Shown here piece after piece: positions 22,004-33,672 of a DNA stretch of 64,000 bases (the stretch's first letter is position 1; every line of letters begins with the position of its first letter). This DNA comes from Clarkia xantiana subsp. parviflora. Taxonomy: Eukaryota; Streptophyta; Magnoliopsida; Myrtales; Onagraceae. The notes beneath the pieces are model-generated. The model was not told the DNA's origin. It worked only from the letters and a program-made list of their open reading frames with translations, and made no database searches. The stretch is taken from contig JAPTYO010000008.1 of assembly GCA_036873135.1 (NCBI GenBank), positions 28,608,761-28,672,760 of the forward strand, given 5' to 3'. The translations under genes and the position numbers were made by a program.

Positions 22004-25000
22004 TCATGGCTGGTTTGATGACGATGTTGCGTAGTTGGTTGCAACAAATCGCCTCAGTGCGCCTAGCGTGATGCATTCTTCGATTTCCTTCCTTAGTGGC
22101 AGACACACGTTTGTATTGTGCCCCCAAGTTTTGTGGTACTTGCACCATTCTCTGATATCGTTGCCCAAGAAAGCTGTCTCCGGGGCAAGCGGACTTGGGA
22201 GCTTATTTTCTAGCAGGTTGACGTAAATGTCTTCGGCCGCCATGTTTAGCGGTGTGAAGATGTTGTTGATATCCAAGCTTGCGTCTTCCTGGTTGTTCGT
22301 TTCTGCTCGAACACCTTTGTCCCAACTGAGGGGTGTACCCCACCTCAGTTCTTGCTCGCAAAAGACTGCTGTCTCAAGCTTTTCCTTTAGATCCGCCATG
22401 GTTTTTGTGGTTCGCCATCCATGAGTTCGTCCAAAGAGAAGGAAAGATTTGGCGTTCATATTTGCATAGAACACGCTTATCACTTCTTCTTTTGTTGTTT
22501 TCGCGGTTGAGGCGTTGGAGGCGAATTTGATGAAGTATTCCAAGATTGGCTCATCCTCTCCCTGTTGAACGAGCCAAATCTGTTGCCATGGTGATAACTG
22601 GATGCTTTCTTGCGGTTTCCAAATTGTAATGGCTTGTTCCATTGGTTGCTTCTTTCTTTCGTCAACCACTTTCTGCCTCTTGAAGGAGTTTACCATGGCC
22701 ACATGGTATTGGTGCTTTGCTCTCAAGGCATTAACGTAACAACGCCTTGCGGTTATCTGATCGCCCAGCACTTCTCCAATCCCATGCTCTGTCGGGAACT
22801 TCATCTTTTGGTGGACGGTGGAAGGCACGATCACATAGGGATTGATCGTTGTTCGTCCCAAGATTCCGTTGTAGGCTCCGAGGGATTCTACAACTACAAA
22901 AGTGACGTTGATATGTAATGCTTTCCATCCCTGGCCAAGGACGACCGGAAGTGTAATTGTGCCCAATGGTTGTGTAGCTGCTCCTGCGAAGCTAACTAAT
23001 GAGAAGGTACCCGGGGACAAGTCCCTGACAGACTTCCCTAGTTGCTCCAGAACTCTGATATGTAGAATGTCAGCAGAACTTCCACCATCCACAAGAATTC
23101 TTTTCACATCGTACCCGTCAATGTCCATGGTAATGACTAAAGCATCATCGTGGGGATAAACGATATGCTTCAAGTCTTCCCTGGAGAATTGGATGACTGC
23201 GTCTTCTTGCTCGGGTTGCTTGCGCTTTCCGTATTTTGGCAGTGTTGCTGCTTGGGATGCATAAACGTCCCGGGCATTGGATATGTGTCCTCCGGCGGCA
23301 GGCCCTCCATGTATGACATTGATTACTCCTCGCTTGGCTGGCGGAGGGTTGTCATGGGCTTTCTCTTTTCCCTTGTTTGATCTTTTTGACGACTCTGGCT
23401 GAGTCTTTTTTGAGGGGCTGTTGCCTTGGTCCACAAATTGCTTTAACTCGCCCTTGAGGACGAAGTTATTGACTCGGAAGCGAAGACTGACGCAGCTGTC
23501 GGTTTCATGGCCGAAGACTTCGTGGTTTTCACACCACTTGTCCTTGTCTTTTCCCAGTGGGCCTTTCCGGAAATTGTTTGGCTCCCTCCACATATTTGCG
23601 TTTTTCATTTCTCTCAAAATCACCGACAGCGGGGCGTTCAGATGGATGCAGTTGGCGAGATTTACTTCTTTAGGCTTCTGCAAATCCCCTTGGAAAGGTC
23701 TTTTTGGCTGAGGTTGCCAATGTTTTCCTTGGCTGCCTGGGTGTGGCTTTGGTTGGTATTGTTTTGGATTGTCTTTCGCCTTAGCTGCGGCAATTTTTGC
23801 CTTATTCTGGCTTCTGAATCTCTCCAGGTCTATATACTCCTTGACTCTCGCGGCCAGTTCTTCCATGGATTCCGCCGGACGCTTGGCCATCTTTTCAGCT
23901 AAGGCATTGCCTCTTCGGCCAAGGTTTCGGATGAATGCCCGAACAATTTCTCCTTCGGTCAGGTTTCCCTGAATGTCAGAAATGTTCTGATTGAAGCGGA
24001 CATAATAGTCGGCAAGGGATTCTTCGTTCTGCTGTTGGACGTCGTCCAGAGCGTTTGCCCCTTTCAACAGTGTGCGCTCACCCATGTATCGCCGAATGAA
24101 TTTGGCCTTTAAGTCCGCCCATGAAGTAATGCTTCCGCAAGGCAGTGAGAAGAACCAGTGTGCGGCGGTCCCGGCAAGAGTTTACGAAAACGTCATTGCA
24201 AAGTGATTCGGGTTCCTTGTTCTGCCTAGCAGAGAGGCCTCGTGCTTTTGCACATGTTCAATTGGGTCTCCTTTTCCCCGGTAGGGGTCTCCTCCGATTC
24301 GGTATAGTGCGTCTGGGACGCGACTATTCACCAAGTGTTCAGCGAACGGATGTGACGCCCTTTCTTCAAGAGCGTGCATACCCTTCATTTTTGCCTCCCT
24401 CATTTTCTTCTCCACCAGCTCTTCTAACATTTCGGCGGTAAATCCATTTACCGGTTCAGCATAACCTGTTGAAGGTTTTTGCTGACCATTGTCGCGGTAG
24501 ATGTCAGATTGATCCCTGCTTGTGGCCTGATAGGGATCGCCTCTCGTTGGTTGCTGTGGGTGGTAGAATGGGGGCTGCCTTTCGTTCCTCCATTGTTGAG
24601 CTCCTTGGAAAGGAGTATATGACCGTGCAGGTTCATATCTTGTGTGTTGGTTCCCTCCCTGGAAAGGATTGCCATAGAGAGTGGTGTCTTGCGACGTCTC
24701 CCTTGCTGGCTCAGCATACTGTTGATTGACTGGTGGTGGCTGAGCTGTGTATCCTTGGTTTTTGAGAGACTCGTGGAATGCGAGTAGCTCTTCTATCGCG
24801 GCCATCATTGCTGGAGTGACGGTGGGCATCGGGTTTGCCCCCGCTCTTTGCTCGCCCTGCGGCATTTCTGTCTGGGATTCATCTTCGTGCCCTTGTGGTT
24901 CGAAACCGGGTGGATGCGCGTGATGCTTGTCCCTTGGCTCTCTGTACTGTGCGTTGGGCACAGTGTCCGTCGGTATGGATGAGGCTACGGAAGTAGCCCT

Positions 25001-25138
25001 TGGGATGTGGGAGGGTCCCGACTGGCTCCCAGCTGGAGCTTGGCATCCTGCTTTTTTGTTCGCCGGGGACTTCCTGGGACGCCCGGGTCTTTTCCTTAGA
25101 TTTTTCACCTCTTCGGGAGGGTTGTGATCACTTGCCAT
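22004..25138 (-). CDS. E1 gag-protease-gag' polyprotein, one internal stop
   Basis: About 1,044 codons in one frame from ATG at 25138 (MASDHNPP), just past the primer-binding site, to 22004. Order: basic and Pro/Gln-rich N-terminus; capsid-like domain around WFFSLPCGS and ADYYVRFNQNISDIQGN; CHHC knuckle WCENHEVFGHETDSC; aspartic protease with RILVDGGSSADIL and YNGILGRTTIN; then a second, shorter gag-like module (EYFIKFASNAS, FTPLN) with its own knuckle WCKYHKTWGHNTNVC. Reverse transcriptase is not encoded. One in-frame TAA (24182-24184, codon 319) interrupts the capsid region. It would package RNA and process the polyprotein. The second gag module occurs in E2 too, so it is a family trait. 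Confidence 0.85.
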
Positions 25139-25167
25139 GATTTCTATGTAGCTTTTTGTTCGAATCG

Positions 25168-25182
25168 CGTAGACGGCGCCAA
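25168..25182 (-). promoter_or_regulatory. E1 primer-binding site
   Basis: Minus-strand TTGGCGCCGTCTACG lies directly inside the 5' LTR, the position of a tRNA primer site. The TTGGCGCCGTCT core is shared with E3 and E4; E2 has the variant TTTGGCTCCGTCGG. Confidence 0.75.
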
Positions 25183-26005
25183 TGTTGCGTCCGGGACGAT
25201 TGAGGTCACGTGGACGCGTCTGAGGTTGTGCGGGTGTGACCCTTCCGACGGAGGTTGTGACCCGGCAAGGTTGTGACCCGGCAAGGTTGTGACCCGGCAA
25301 GGTTGTGACCTGGCGAGGTTGTGTGTCTCGAGCGTCGGATCCTGCGCAAAGGACCAATGCTAGCACGGAGGGGGGGGGGGTGGTGCTAGTGGAGCCCTCT
25401 CCGATGCCTAAGTTACTATAGTGGCAAAATGGTAATTTCTAGAGAGAGAGAGAATTCTAGAGAGAAGTCAGAGCTCAAAATACCAAAATTGGGCAAATGA
25501 GAGAGTGAATGAAAATGGGTGGCCAAGGTCTCCTATTTATAGGCTTCCTTGAGACCGGACCCGGTTTTATAGCGGTTTGACGACGGTCCAAGAAAACAAG
25601 CGGGAACCGTTGTCCATATTGGTAATGCATGAACTTGACTTCTCTACACGTAACGGCGATCGCGGACACGGTAATCGCGGATACGGCAATCGCGCAATAC
25701 CCGTGGCGGAACCCGGACCTCGTCGAAATTGGGCAATTCGGCGAGGTCCGGATTGCCGTGCGATCTGGACCTCCGGATTGCAAGCAATCCGGACGTCCGG
25801 ATTGCTTGCAACCCGGACGTCCGGGTTGCTGCAATCCGGACCTCCGGATTGCACCGCAATCCGGATGTCCGGTCCGGTCACGCGTAAATGCGTTTCCGGA
25901 CCGTTTTGACCCTTGGGAGACGTTTTTTGAGACGAGATGTAATTTTTGACGTGTTTGCAAGGCCCGAAGCGTAAATACGAACCCGAATTGGACATTTATC
26001 CATCA
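25183..26005 (-). repeat. E1 5' LTR
   Basis: 823 bp, almost the same as the left LTR apart from fewer 17-bp GGCAAGGTTGTGACC units and a reorganised palindromic block at 25742-25882. It carries the minus-strand TATA box over 25531-25545. The target duplication GTCCG follows at 26006-26010. Confidence 0.88.
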
Positions 26006-26260
26006 GTCCGGATAGGTCAATTGGAATCTAACCTAAGTTGGGTTAGACCCCGACACAGGGTCGGATTTATAGGCCAGAATGAACAACCAAATACACATAT
26101 AGAACACACTAAAAATAAAATATAAATATAGGTCTAACTGAGATTTCAAATCTCGCTAAATTATGGATTTCACTTAACCGTGATTTAAACTCTCGGTGAA
26201 GTAAAAAGAAAAAGTCTCAAGCCACAAGCCCCACCTGGGGGACAAAATAATTGTTGTCCC

Positions 26261-26511
26261 TGTTAAAGCCCAGTTTGGCCCAGCCCAAATATATTTGGGT
26301 CTTTTGTATGCATTCTGAACTTCGTGGCTTGTTTAAGCCCTTTTTTCTTCTTTTTATTTTCTGTGGACCAAATTGTGAATACTCTGTTTGTTTGACCTAT
26401 TTAAGGGTGAGAATATCCGTGGTGAATTGATTGATATTCCGTGACCCCTCAATTGCTCTCTCTTTACTTCGTCTGCTAGGGTTTACTTTCGCCGCTACTC
26501 GAAACTTTACA
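26261..26511 (+). repeat. Copia 5' LTR
   Basis: Begins TGTTAAAGCCCAG and ends AACTTTACA, followed at once by the primer site TGGTATCAGAGC. Confidence 0.9.
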
Positions 26512-26523
26512 TGGTATCAGAGC
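26512..26523 (+). promoter_or_regulatory. Copia primer-binding site
   Basis: TGGTATCAGAGC, the standard plant Copia site complementary to the initiator-methionine tRNA 3' end. Confidence 0.9.
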
Positions 26524-27189
26524 GATTCGAAGCTCTAATCGCTCCGATAAGTTTGATCTTGTTCCGCTGTGGTATTTTCGATCTTTTTTCTTTTATGTAT
26601 CTGGTTATTCCGATTGAATCGCAATTTCTGTTGGCTGCATGTTACGGATTCGCTTTCTTCAGATCTGTTTTTCTTCTTAAACAATTTTTTTGAGATTTAC
26701 TGAAGATAAACCTAAAACTCTTGGTTTCTTGTTGCAGATTTGTTACGGTTTTCTTTCAGATCTACTGTTCTTGATGATTTTTTAAGAAAGAATCCGCTTC
26801 TGACGATTCGTTTTTTCTTCTTTTTTCTCCTTAAAATCTCCCAATCTTTATATGATTGCTTCAGATCTGTGGATTCTTTTACATTTCACAACAGTCGATT
26901 CATTTTAATTCGATGACTTCGTTCAAATCAGGTTGATATTTACTATTACGAACCTGATATACTGAGAAATCTCGCAATCCTTCAATGATTGTCGTAGATC
27001 TGTCGATTTGTTGTGATATTGATACATTCTCCTTGCATGCATGCTGCTTCCAATGATGATTCTTTGAATCAGAGGCTTTTTTGAATCCGATTTTTCTTGA
27101 GGATTTTTTTTATAAGATCTTCTCAGATTCTGCTTGTTCTCTGTAGATCCGTCGTTTTCATCTTAAGCGATTTCTTATCGACTTTTGCG
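26524..27189 (+). other. Copia untranslated leader
   Basis: About 670 bp of T-rich sequence with repeated CAGATCTGT-like words between the primer site and the gag ATG at 27190. No coding signal is seen. Confidence 0.6.
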
Positions 27190-30100
27190 ATGGATCCTGA
27201 GGGAAGTAAGAATCATGAAGAGGATCTGACCAAGGCATCAGAGGTTACTCCATTGAGATATGTTGCTGAACCTACGCCTAAGATTGATCATAATCATCCT
27301 CTGTTTTTACACCCTTCGGATTCTGCTGGTCTGTCTCTGGTTTATGAGAAGCTAACTTGTTCCGATGATTATGGCTTCTGGAGTAAAGCCATGAGGATTT
27401 GCCTTATATCGAAAAACAAACTTGGTTTCGTTACCGGTGCATGCAAAAAGGAGAGTTTCGAACCAAGCTTGCACCATCTTTGGGATCGCTGTAATGCGTT
27501 GGTGCTTGCCTGGATCATGAACTCTGTTTCTAGAGAACTCATGTCTGGTAACATTTACACTGAAATCGCCTTTTCTGTCTGGAGTGATTTGAAAGAACGA
27601 CTACACAAAGTCAATGGATCCAGAATTTTTCAACTGCATCGCGATATCTGTTTAGCTCAGCAAGGGGTTGACTCTGTTTCGACCTATTTTGCTAGGCTCA
27701 GGACTATGTGGGAAGAATTTGATGCTATATGCAATCTGCCTAATTGTGGTTGTCCTGAATTCCAAAAACATGTTATCCATGCAAGCAATCTTAAGCTTTT
27801 TCAATTCCTGAATGGATTTAATGATTCCTACTCGAATGTGAGGACCAACCTTCTTATGAGGGAGTTTTTACCTTCCGTATCTCAAGCTTATTCTGTCCTT
27901 ATTCAGGAAGAGAATCAAAGGAGTCTTTCTGGAAACTCCATGGTCAACATTGTTTCTGATATTAAACCTCCTGATTCTTCAAAGGCCCGTGGACAAAAAA
28001 GGAATTTGAATTTTTTTTGTGACTTTTGTAAAACCAAGGGCCACGACTATGGCCACTGTTTCAAACGTAAGGGTTACCCTCCTAATTGGAAGTTTCGCTC
28101 AAACCAGAGCAAACCTCCTCAAGCCAATTCTGTTATTGACAATGCTGCTACAGGTTCAGAGGTTGGCGGTAGTGCTACATCCACCCCTCTGGATTTGCCA
28201 AAGAATCAGCCGATGATGGTCACAACAGAACAGCTGGAGCGTTTTGCTCGTTCGATGGCTAAGTCACATACTGAATCTGAGGCTGCTGAAGCTCGTGTAA
28301 ATGCTACTTCCTCAGGTATATTAACTCCTAATTCCCTTTGGATTCTGGACACTGGTGCCACCCATCATATTTCCTGTAGAGCTGATTGGCTTTATAATCT
28401 GAAGTCTGGGAATAATAATGTTCAATTGCCTAATGGTTTATGTTCTAAAGTTCTTGGCATTGGAAATTATATCTTTGGAAAATCTAAAATTTTGACTAAT
28501 GTCTTATATGTTCCAGATTTCAAATTCAATCTAATTTCAGTTGCCAAGTTAACCAAAGACATTTCATGTTCTGTAACATTTCATTCCAGTTATGTGACTT
28601 TGCAGGATCCTTGCAATGGAATGGTGTTGGGGAATGGTCATGAAGCTGCAGGGCTTTATTTTTTCAAACCGGAATCTTTCGCCCCTGTAGCCTTTCACTC
28701 ATCAGTTGAATACCCTCAAACCATTCTATGGCACAAACGTTTAGGACATGTCCCTTTTAAAACCATGAGTAGGATTACTACCTTGCGTTCTGTTGGTTTA
28801 AAAAATAAAGGCATTTCAGATTTTAGCATTTGTCCAATGGCTAAACAGAGTAGGTTACCCTTTCCTGTTAGTACTTCTGTTAGCCGTGGGATTTTCGATT
28901 TACTACATGTTGATGTTTGGGGTCCCTATCAGAGGCCCACCCATGATAATAAGAAATATTTCTGTACCATTGTTGATGATTTTTCCAGAGCAACTTGAGT
29001 TTATTTGCTTACATTAAAGTCTGATGTCATTGTGATCTTAAAACATTTTTTTCAAATGACTGATACTCAGTTTACTAAAAAGATCAAACGCATCCGTTCT
29101 GATAATGGTGGGGAATTTTTAAATAAACATTGTTCTTCTTTGTTTTCTAATCATGGAGTTATTCATGAACATACTTGTGCATACACACCTCAACAGAATG
29201 GGATTGTTGAACGTAAACACATACATTTACTCGAGGTTGCAAGATCTTTAAAGTTACAGAGTTCTTTACCTGATAGGTTTTGGGGTGAGGCAATTTTAAC
29301 TGCTTGTTATCTGATTAATTTGATCCCATCAGACATTTTGCATGGAAAATCCCCCTTTGAGATGTTATATGGTAAAGTTCCAAATTTGGACCATTTGAGA
29401 GTTTTTGGATGCCTATGTTATGCAAAGGTTTTACCTGTCCCAGATAAGTTTTCACCTAGGGCGATTGCCTGTGTTATGATGGGCTATTCTTTGACCCAAA
29501 AGGGATATAGGCTTTACAACTTGAGTACAAAAACCTTCTTCGTCAGCAGGGAAGTTAAGTTCATTGAATCTTCTTTTCCTTTCGGTTATGATAAACCAGA
29601 CGAGATGCCTATTTTTTTTCCCCTAATCTTGTTCCTGTTTCTGTTCCAGATGTGCCTCACACTGATGTGCTTGGGGATGATTTACCACATGTTTCTGCAA
29701 CCCCCCATTCTTTGGATTCCACTGACAGTGATGATGCTTCTGTTGAAGAACCATGTTCTGAATCAGGTAATGAAACAGGTAATGATGATGGCAACATGTT
29801 GGATGATCCTGATGATACTTTAGTTGCTTCTGAACCTGCTATTAGACCTATTAGAACAGTTAAACTCCCTGTTTGGACTCGTGACTATGATATGTCTACT
29901 CACTGTTCTACTGTGCACCCCATTTCTGATCATTTGTGTTATAATAGAGTTACAGGTGATTACAAGTCCTTTTTAAGCATTCTTGATAAAATTCCTGAGC
30001 CTATACATTTTTCTGATGCTTGCAATAACCCTAATTAGATTAAGGCAATGAGGGAAGAAATTAATGCTTTGGAATCTAATAAAACCTGGTCACTTGTATC

Positions 30101-31582
30101 TCTTCCTCCTGGACGAAAATCTATTGGGTGTAAATGGGTTTTTAAAGTTAAATATAATTCGGATGGTTCTTTAGAGCGTTATAAAGCCAGACTTGTTGCT
30201 AAAGGTTTTAGACAAAAAGAAGGCATTGATTATGGTGAAACTTTTTCCCCGGTTGCCAAGATTGGAACTGTTAGAATTGTGTTATCTTTGGCTGCTGTTT
30301 ATAATTGGCCTTGATATCAAATGGATGTTTACAATGCCTTTTTACAAGGGGATTTATTTGAAGAATTTTATATGGATTTACCTCCTGGATTTGGCAATCA
30401 GGGGGAGTTGTGTTCTGTTGATTCTAACCTCGTTTGCAGATTGCACAAATCCTTATATGGACTAAAACAGGCATCTAGGCAATGGAATCTAAAGCTGACT
30501 GAGGCCCTTGTTCAAAATGGATATAAACAGAGTCATCTTGATTATTCTCTTTTTTCGAAAAGAAATGGTAATTAAATTGTTATTCTACTTGTTTATGTTG
30601 ATGATTTGCTGATATCGGGCAATAGTTATGTTCTTGTGAATGAATTAAAGACTGTTTTACAAACCAACTTTAAGATGAAAGATTTGATTTAAAATATTTT
30701 CTTGGCATAGAGGTAGCAAGATCATCTGATGGTATTGTGCTCTGTCAACGAAAGTATGTGTTGGAATTGTTATCTGAAGTTGGTTTATTAGAGTGTAAAC
30801 CTAGTAGTACTCCTATGGAGCAAAATGCTAGGTTCACATCGATTGGATATGATGAAAGCCTTAATTTGAACAAAGATGATAAAGCTCTTTCTGATCCAAC
30901 TGTTTACAGAAAATTGATTGGAAAACTTCTTTATTTGGGAATTACTCGTCCTGACATTGCCTATTCGGTTCAATATCTTAGTCAGTATATGCAGAGTCCA
31001 AAAAAGTCGCATTTTGATGCTGTTTTCCGTATTCTGAGATATTTGAAGTTACAACCGAGTTTGGGAATTTTGTTATCTGCAAATAGTAGCTTAGATATTA
31101 CTGCTTATTGTGACTCTGATTATGCAAGGTGTGTTGAGTCTAGGAGGTCAGTTACTGGCTATTGTGTTTTCGTTGGTGACTCTTTAATTTCTTGGAAGGT
31201 AAAGAAGCAGCCGACTGTTTCGTGTTCATCGACTGAAGCCGAGTATAGAAGTATGCGTGACACAGTAGGTGAGCTTATTTGGCTTAAAAATTTACTTTAT
31301 GAGTTGGGTTTTTACTCAGGTAAACCTGTTTTGCTCTATTGTGATAATAAAGCGGCAATTCAGATAGGTAATAATCCTGTTTTTCACGAACGAACTAAAC
31401 ACGTTGAGGTTGACTGCCACTTTGTCAGAGATCAGGTTACTGCAGGTTTCATCAAGCTGAAACATTTGAAGACTAAGGACCAGGTTGCTGATATTTTCAC
31501 AAAAGCACTTCCGAAGAGTCAGCATCGTCATTTGTTGGCTAAATTGAAGATGGTCAACATTTATGAAGGAAGTTCAGCTTGA
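27190..31582 (+). pseudogene. Copia gag-pol polyprotein, broken
   Basis: Start MDPEGSKN at 27190. Domains in order: Copia gag (NHPLFLHPSDSAGLSLV onward, to about 27930); CCHC knuckle CDFCKTKGHDYGHC near 28018; protease DTGATHHIS near 28348; pre-integrase LWHKRLGH near 28728; integrase with HVDVWG, SDNGGEF and GIVERKH (28908-29220); reverse transcriptase from about 30070 with YVDD near 30595; RNase H with CDSDYA and STEAEYRS (31105-31250). Breaks: TGA 28996-28998, TAG 30036-30038, TGA 30312-30314 and TAA 30573-30575, plus frameshifts near 29610-29650 and near 30690. The first three stops fall where relatives have tryptophan. It cannot make a full polyprotein. Confidence 0.9.
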
Positions 31583-31589
31583 GGGGGAG
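31581..31589 (+). promoter_or_regulatory. Copia polypurine tract
   Basis: GAGGGGGAG directly before the 3' LTR and just after the end of the RNase H reading frame. Confidence 0.85.
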
Positions 31590-31859
31590 TGTGAAAGCCC
31601 AGTTTGGCCCAGCCCAAATATATTTGGGTTAAGTCAGATTATTTTTGGGCTATTGTATGCATTCTGAACTTCGTGGCTTGTTGAAGCCCTTTTTCTTCTT
31701 TTTATTTTCTGTGGACCAAATTGTGAATACTCTGTATGTTTGACCTATTTAAAGGTGAGAATATCCGTGGTGAATTGATTGATATTCCGTGACCCCTCAA
31801 TTTCTCTCTCTTTACTTCGTCTGCTAGGGTTTACTTTTGCCGCTACTCGAAACTTTACA
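31590..31859 (+). repeat. Copia 3' LTR
   Basis: Begins TGTGAAAGCCCAG and ends AACTTTACA. It differs from the 5' LTR at a few bases and by the extra 19 bp near 31628. Confidence 0.9.
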
Positions 31860-33299
31860 GTCCCGACGTGGGTTTGCATTATTTTTTTTTCTTTTTAATT
31901 ATTAGTTAAAATAATAAATAATAAATATTATAATTATAATGTATAATTTTTTTTTTCTAAAATTAGTTTGACATAATGAATTTTAGAATGCTAAAAGTGG
32001 ACAAATTGTTTGAACGGGTGAAACATAATGGGCTGAAATTATGATACAAGTAATTTTAGGGTTTATTTTATTTTACTATTTTTACTTAAACCCTATTAGA
32101 ATAGGTGAACATTTGAGTGCTTAAATTATACTTTGAGGAATTTTAGAGTTTATGCAGTTTATAGTTTTTTTCTTAAAACACTATTAGAATTGTTGAACAA
32201 TTTATAGAGTGAACTCCTGAGGACTAAAATTATTTTTTAAGTAATTTTAGGGTTATCCAGCCATTCTAGGTTCACCAGGCCAAACTGCTTCTCCAATTTT
32301 ATCCCTCAAGGCTTCACTCTATCAAAATGTTCACCCATTTTAATAGTATTTTAATAAAAAAAACCGTAAACTTCATAAACCCTAAAATTACTCAAATTAT
32401 AATTCTAGTACTCTAAGGTTCATCAATTCTAATAGAGTTTAAGGAAAAAATCGTAAACAACATACACTCTCAAATTACTTACATCATAATTTTAGCCCTT
32501 TAAGATTCACCCGGCCAAACAGTGTGTACAATTTTACCACTCTAAAGTTCATTTTACTACATTTAGGGTTTATGTTGTTTGGCCAGGTGAACCCTAGGTC
32601 TTTCTAGGGTTCACCCGACCAAACCGTTTCAGCAATTTTAGGCATCAAGGGTTCACTCTATAAACTGTTCACCCATTATAATAGTGTTTTAAGAAAAAAT
32701 CGTAAACTACATAAACCCTAAAATTGCTCAAAGCATAATTTAGCACTCCAATATTAACCAATTCTAATACGTTTAAGGAAAAATCGTAAAACAATATAAA
32801 CACTAAAATTACTTACATCATAATTTCAACCCATTATATTTCAGCCGGCTAAAGAGTGTGTCCAATTTTAGCACTATAAGATTAATTATGTCAAACTAAA
32901 CACATATTCTAGAAAAAAAATTATACATTATAATTATAATATTTATTCTTGTAACTAAATATTAAAAAGCAAAAAAAAAAAAAAAACATGCAAACCAACG
33001 TGGGGGTTATCCCCCACGTGGGGCACAACAATGTTGTGCATTGTGTGGCTTGAGACGTTCTTGGTACTTCGCTGAGATTTTAAATCTCGGTTAAGTGAAA
33101 TCCATAATTGACAGAGATTTGAAATTTCGGTTAGACTTATATTTGTATTTTATTTTTTATGCGTTCTATATGTGTATTTGATTGTTTTTATTGGCTTATA
33201 TAGGTTAAAAACTCCCTAGGCTAAGTCCGGTTAGGTCAATTTGGGTCACGAGTTCGATATTGAAATTTGAGGACTAATTTGAACAAATTAAAAGTTAGG

Positions 33300-33672
33300 A
33301 ATGTATAAAATCCATATAGTAATTTATAAGTAACTTAAAGTTAAGGTAGCGAATCGTTATTAATGGTATACATGAGAAATAATATAGATATATATTTTTT
33401 TATATAGAAATATCAAATATATAGATATATATTTTTATATTTTAACTTATAACATCATGTCTCTATAGTGACTCCACTTCTAATTGGTATTATTATAACG
33501 GTGAAGATTCAAAGTTAAGAGATCTAACGGGTGAGGATTGAGAAGACGTACATAACTTGATTGAGTTTTCTTATTTTCGCCTCCTTTCTCTCTCTCCCCT
33601 ACGCCTTTCTTCTCCTTTAATATCAGACGCCCACGCAGTCACGATGCACAAAGCAGTAAATATAAAGAATTA
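33300..33672 (+). promoter_or_regulatory. presumed RBX1 promoter and 5' leader
   Basis: AT-rich DNA, then a CT-rich tract (TTTCTCTCTCTCCCC near 33585) and leader up to the ATG at 33673, as is common for plant housekeeping genes. There is no coding evidence of its own. Confidence 0.45.

Larger units (their letters stand above)
14818..26005 (-). mobile_element. E1: complete non-autonomous Ty3/gypsy LTR element
   Basis: An 11.2-kb element on the minus strand with LTRs at 25183-26005 (5') and 14818-15655 (3'), a 5-bp duplication, a primer-binding site inside the right LTR and a polypurine tract inside the left. Sense strand order is gag, protease, second gag module (25138-22004), a spacer with a 31-bp array, then sequence carrying an antisense five-exon gene (17332-19642), a 66-bp array and the 3' LTR. 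Reverse transcriptase, RNase H and integrase are absent, so movement would need an autonomous partner. Gag and protease type suggest the Tat group of plant Ty3/gypsy elements; that placement is tentative. Confidence 0.85.
26261..31859 (+). mobile_element. Copia LTR retrotransposon, RE1-like, defective
   Basis: 5.6-kb element with LTRs at 26261-26511 (251 bp) and 31590-31859 (270 bp), flanked by GTCCC at 26256-26260 and 31860-31864. The primer site TGGTATCAGAGC (26512-26523, initiator-Met tRNA type) and polypurine tract GAGGGGGAG (31581-31589) are present. The 5' LTR lacks about 19 bp found in the 3' LTR (GGTTAAGTCAGATT region near 31628), a deletion after insertion. It is inserted in the foldback transposon and has the full gag-protease-integrase-RT-RNase H order, broken by stops and frameshifts. 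Confidence 0.92.
14720..33299. mobile_element. foldback DNA transposon interrupted by E1 and a Copia element
   Basis: Three separated pieces (14720-14817, 26011-26260 and 31865-about 31980) form one left arm whose reverse complement is the right arm, about 32885-33299. Shared blocks include GACCTAGCCGGA/GACCTAACCGGA, CAAATACACATATAGAAC and TTATGGATTTCACTTAACCG. With both LTR elements and their duplications removed, the element is about 1.8 kb with arms over 400 bp. Its middle (about 31980-32885) repeats AAACCCTA words in both orientations. No transposase is seen and its own target duplication was not resolved. Confidence 0.6.

Noticed and set aside
22035..24729. Plus-strand ORFs opposite the E1 gag
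   Set aside because: Shadows of the long minus-strand gag-protease frame; no introns or motifs support them.
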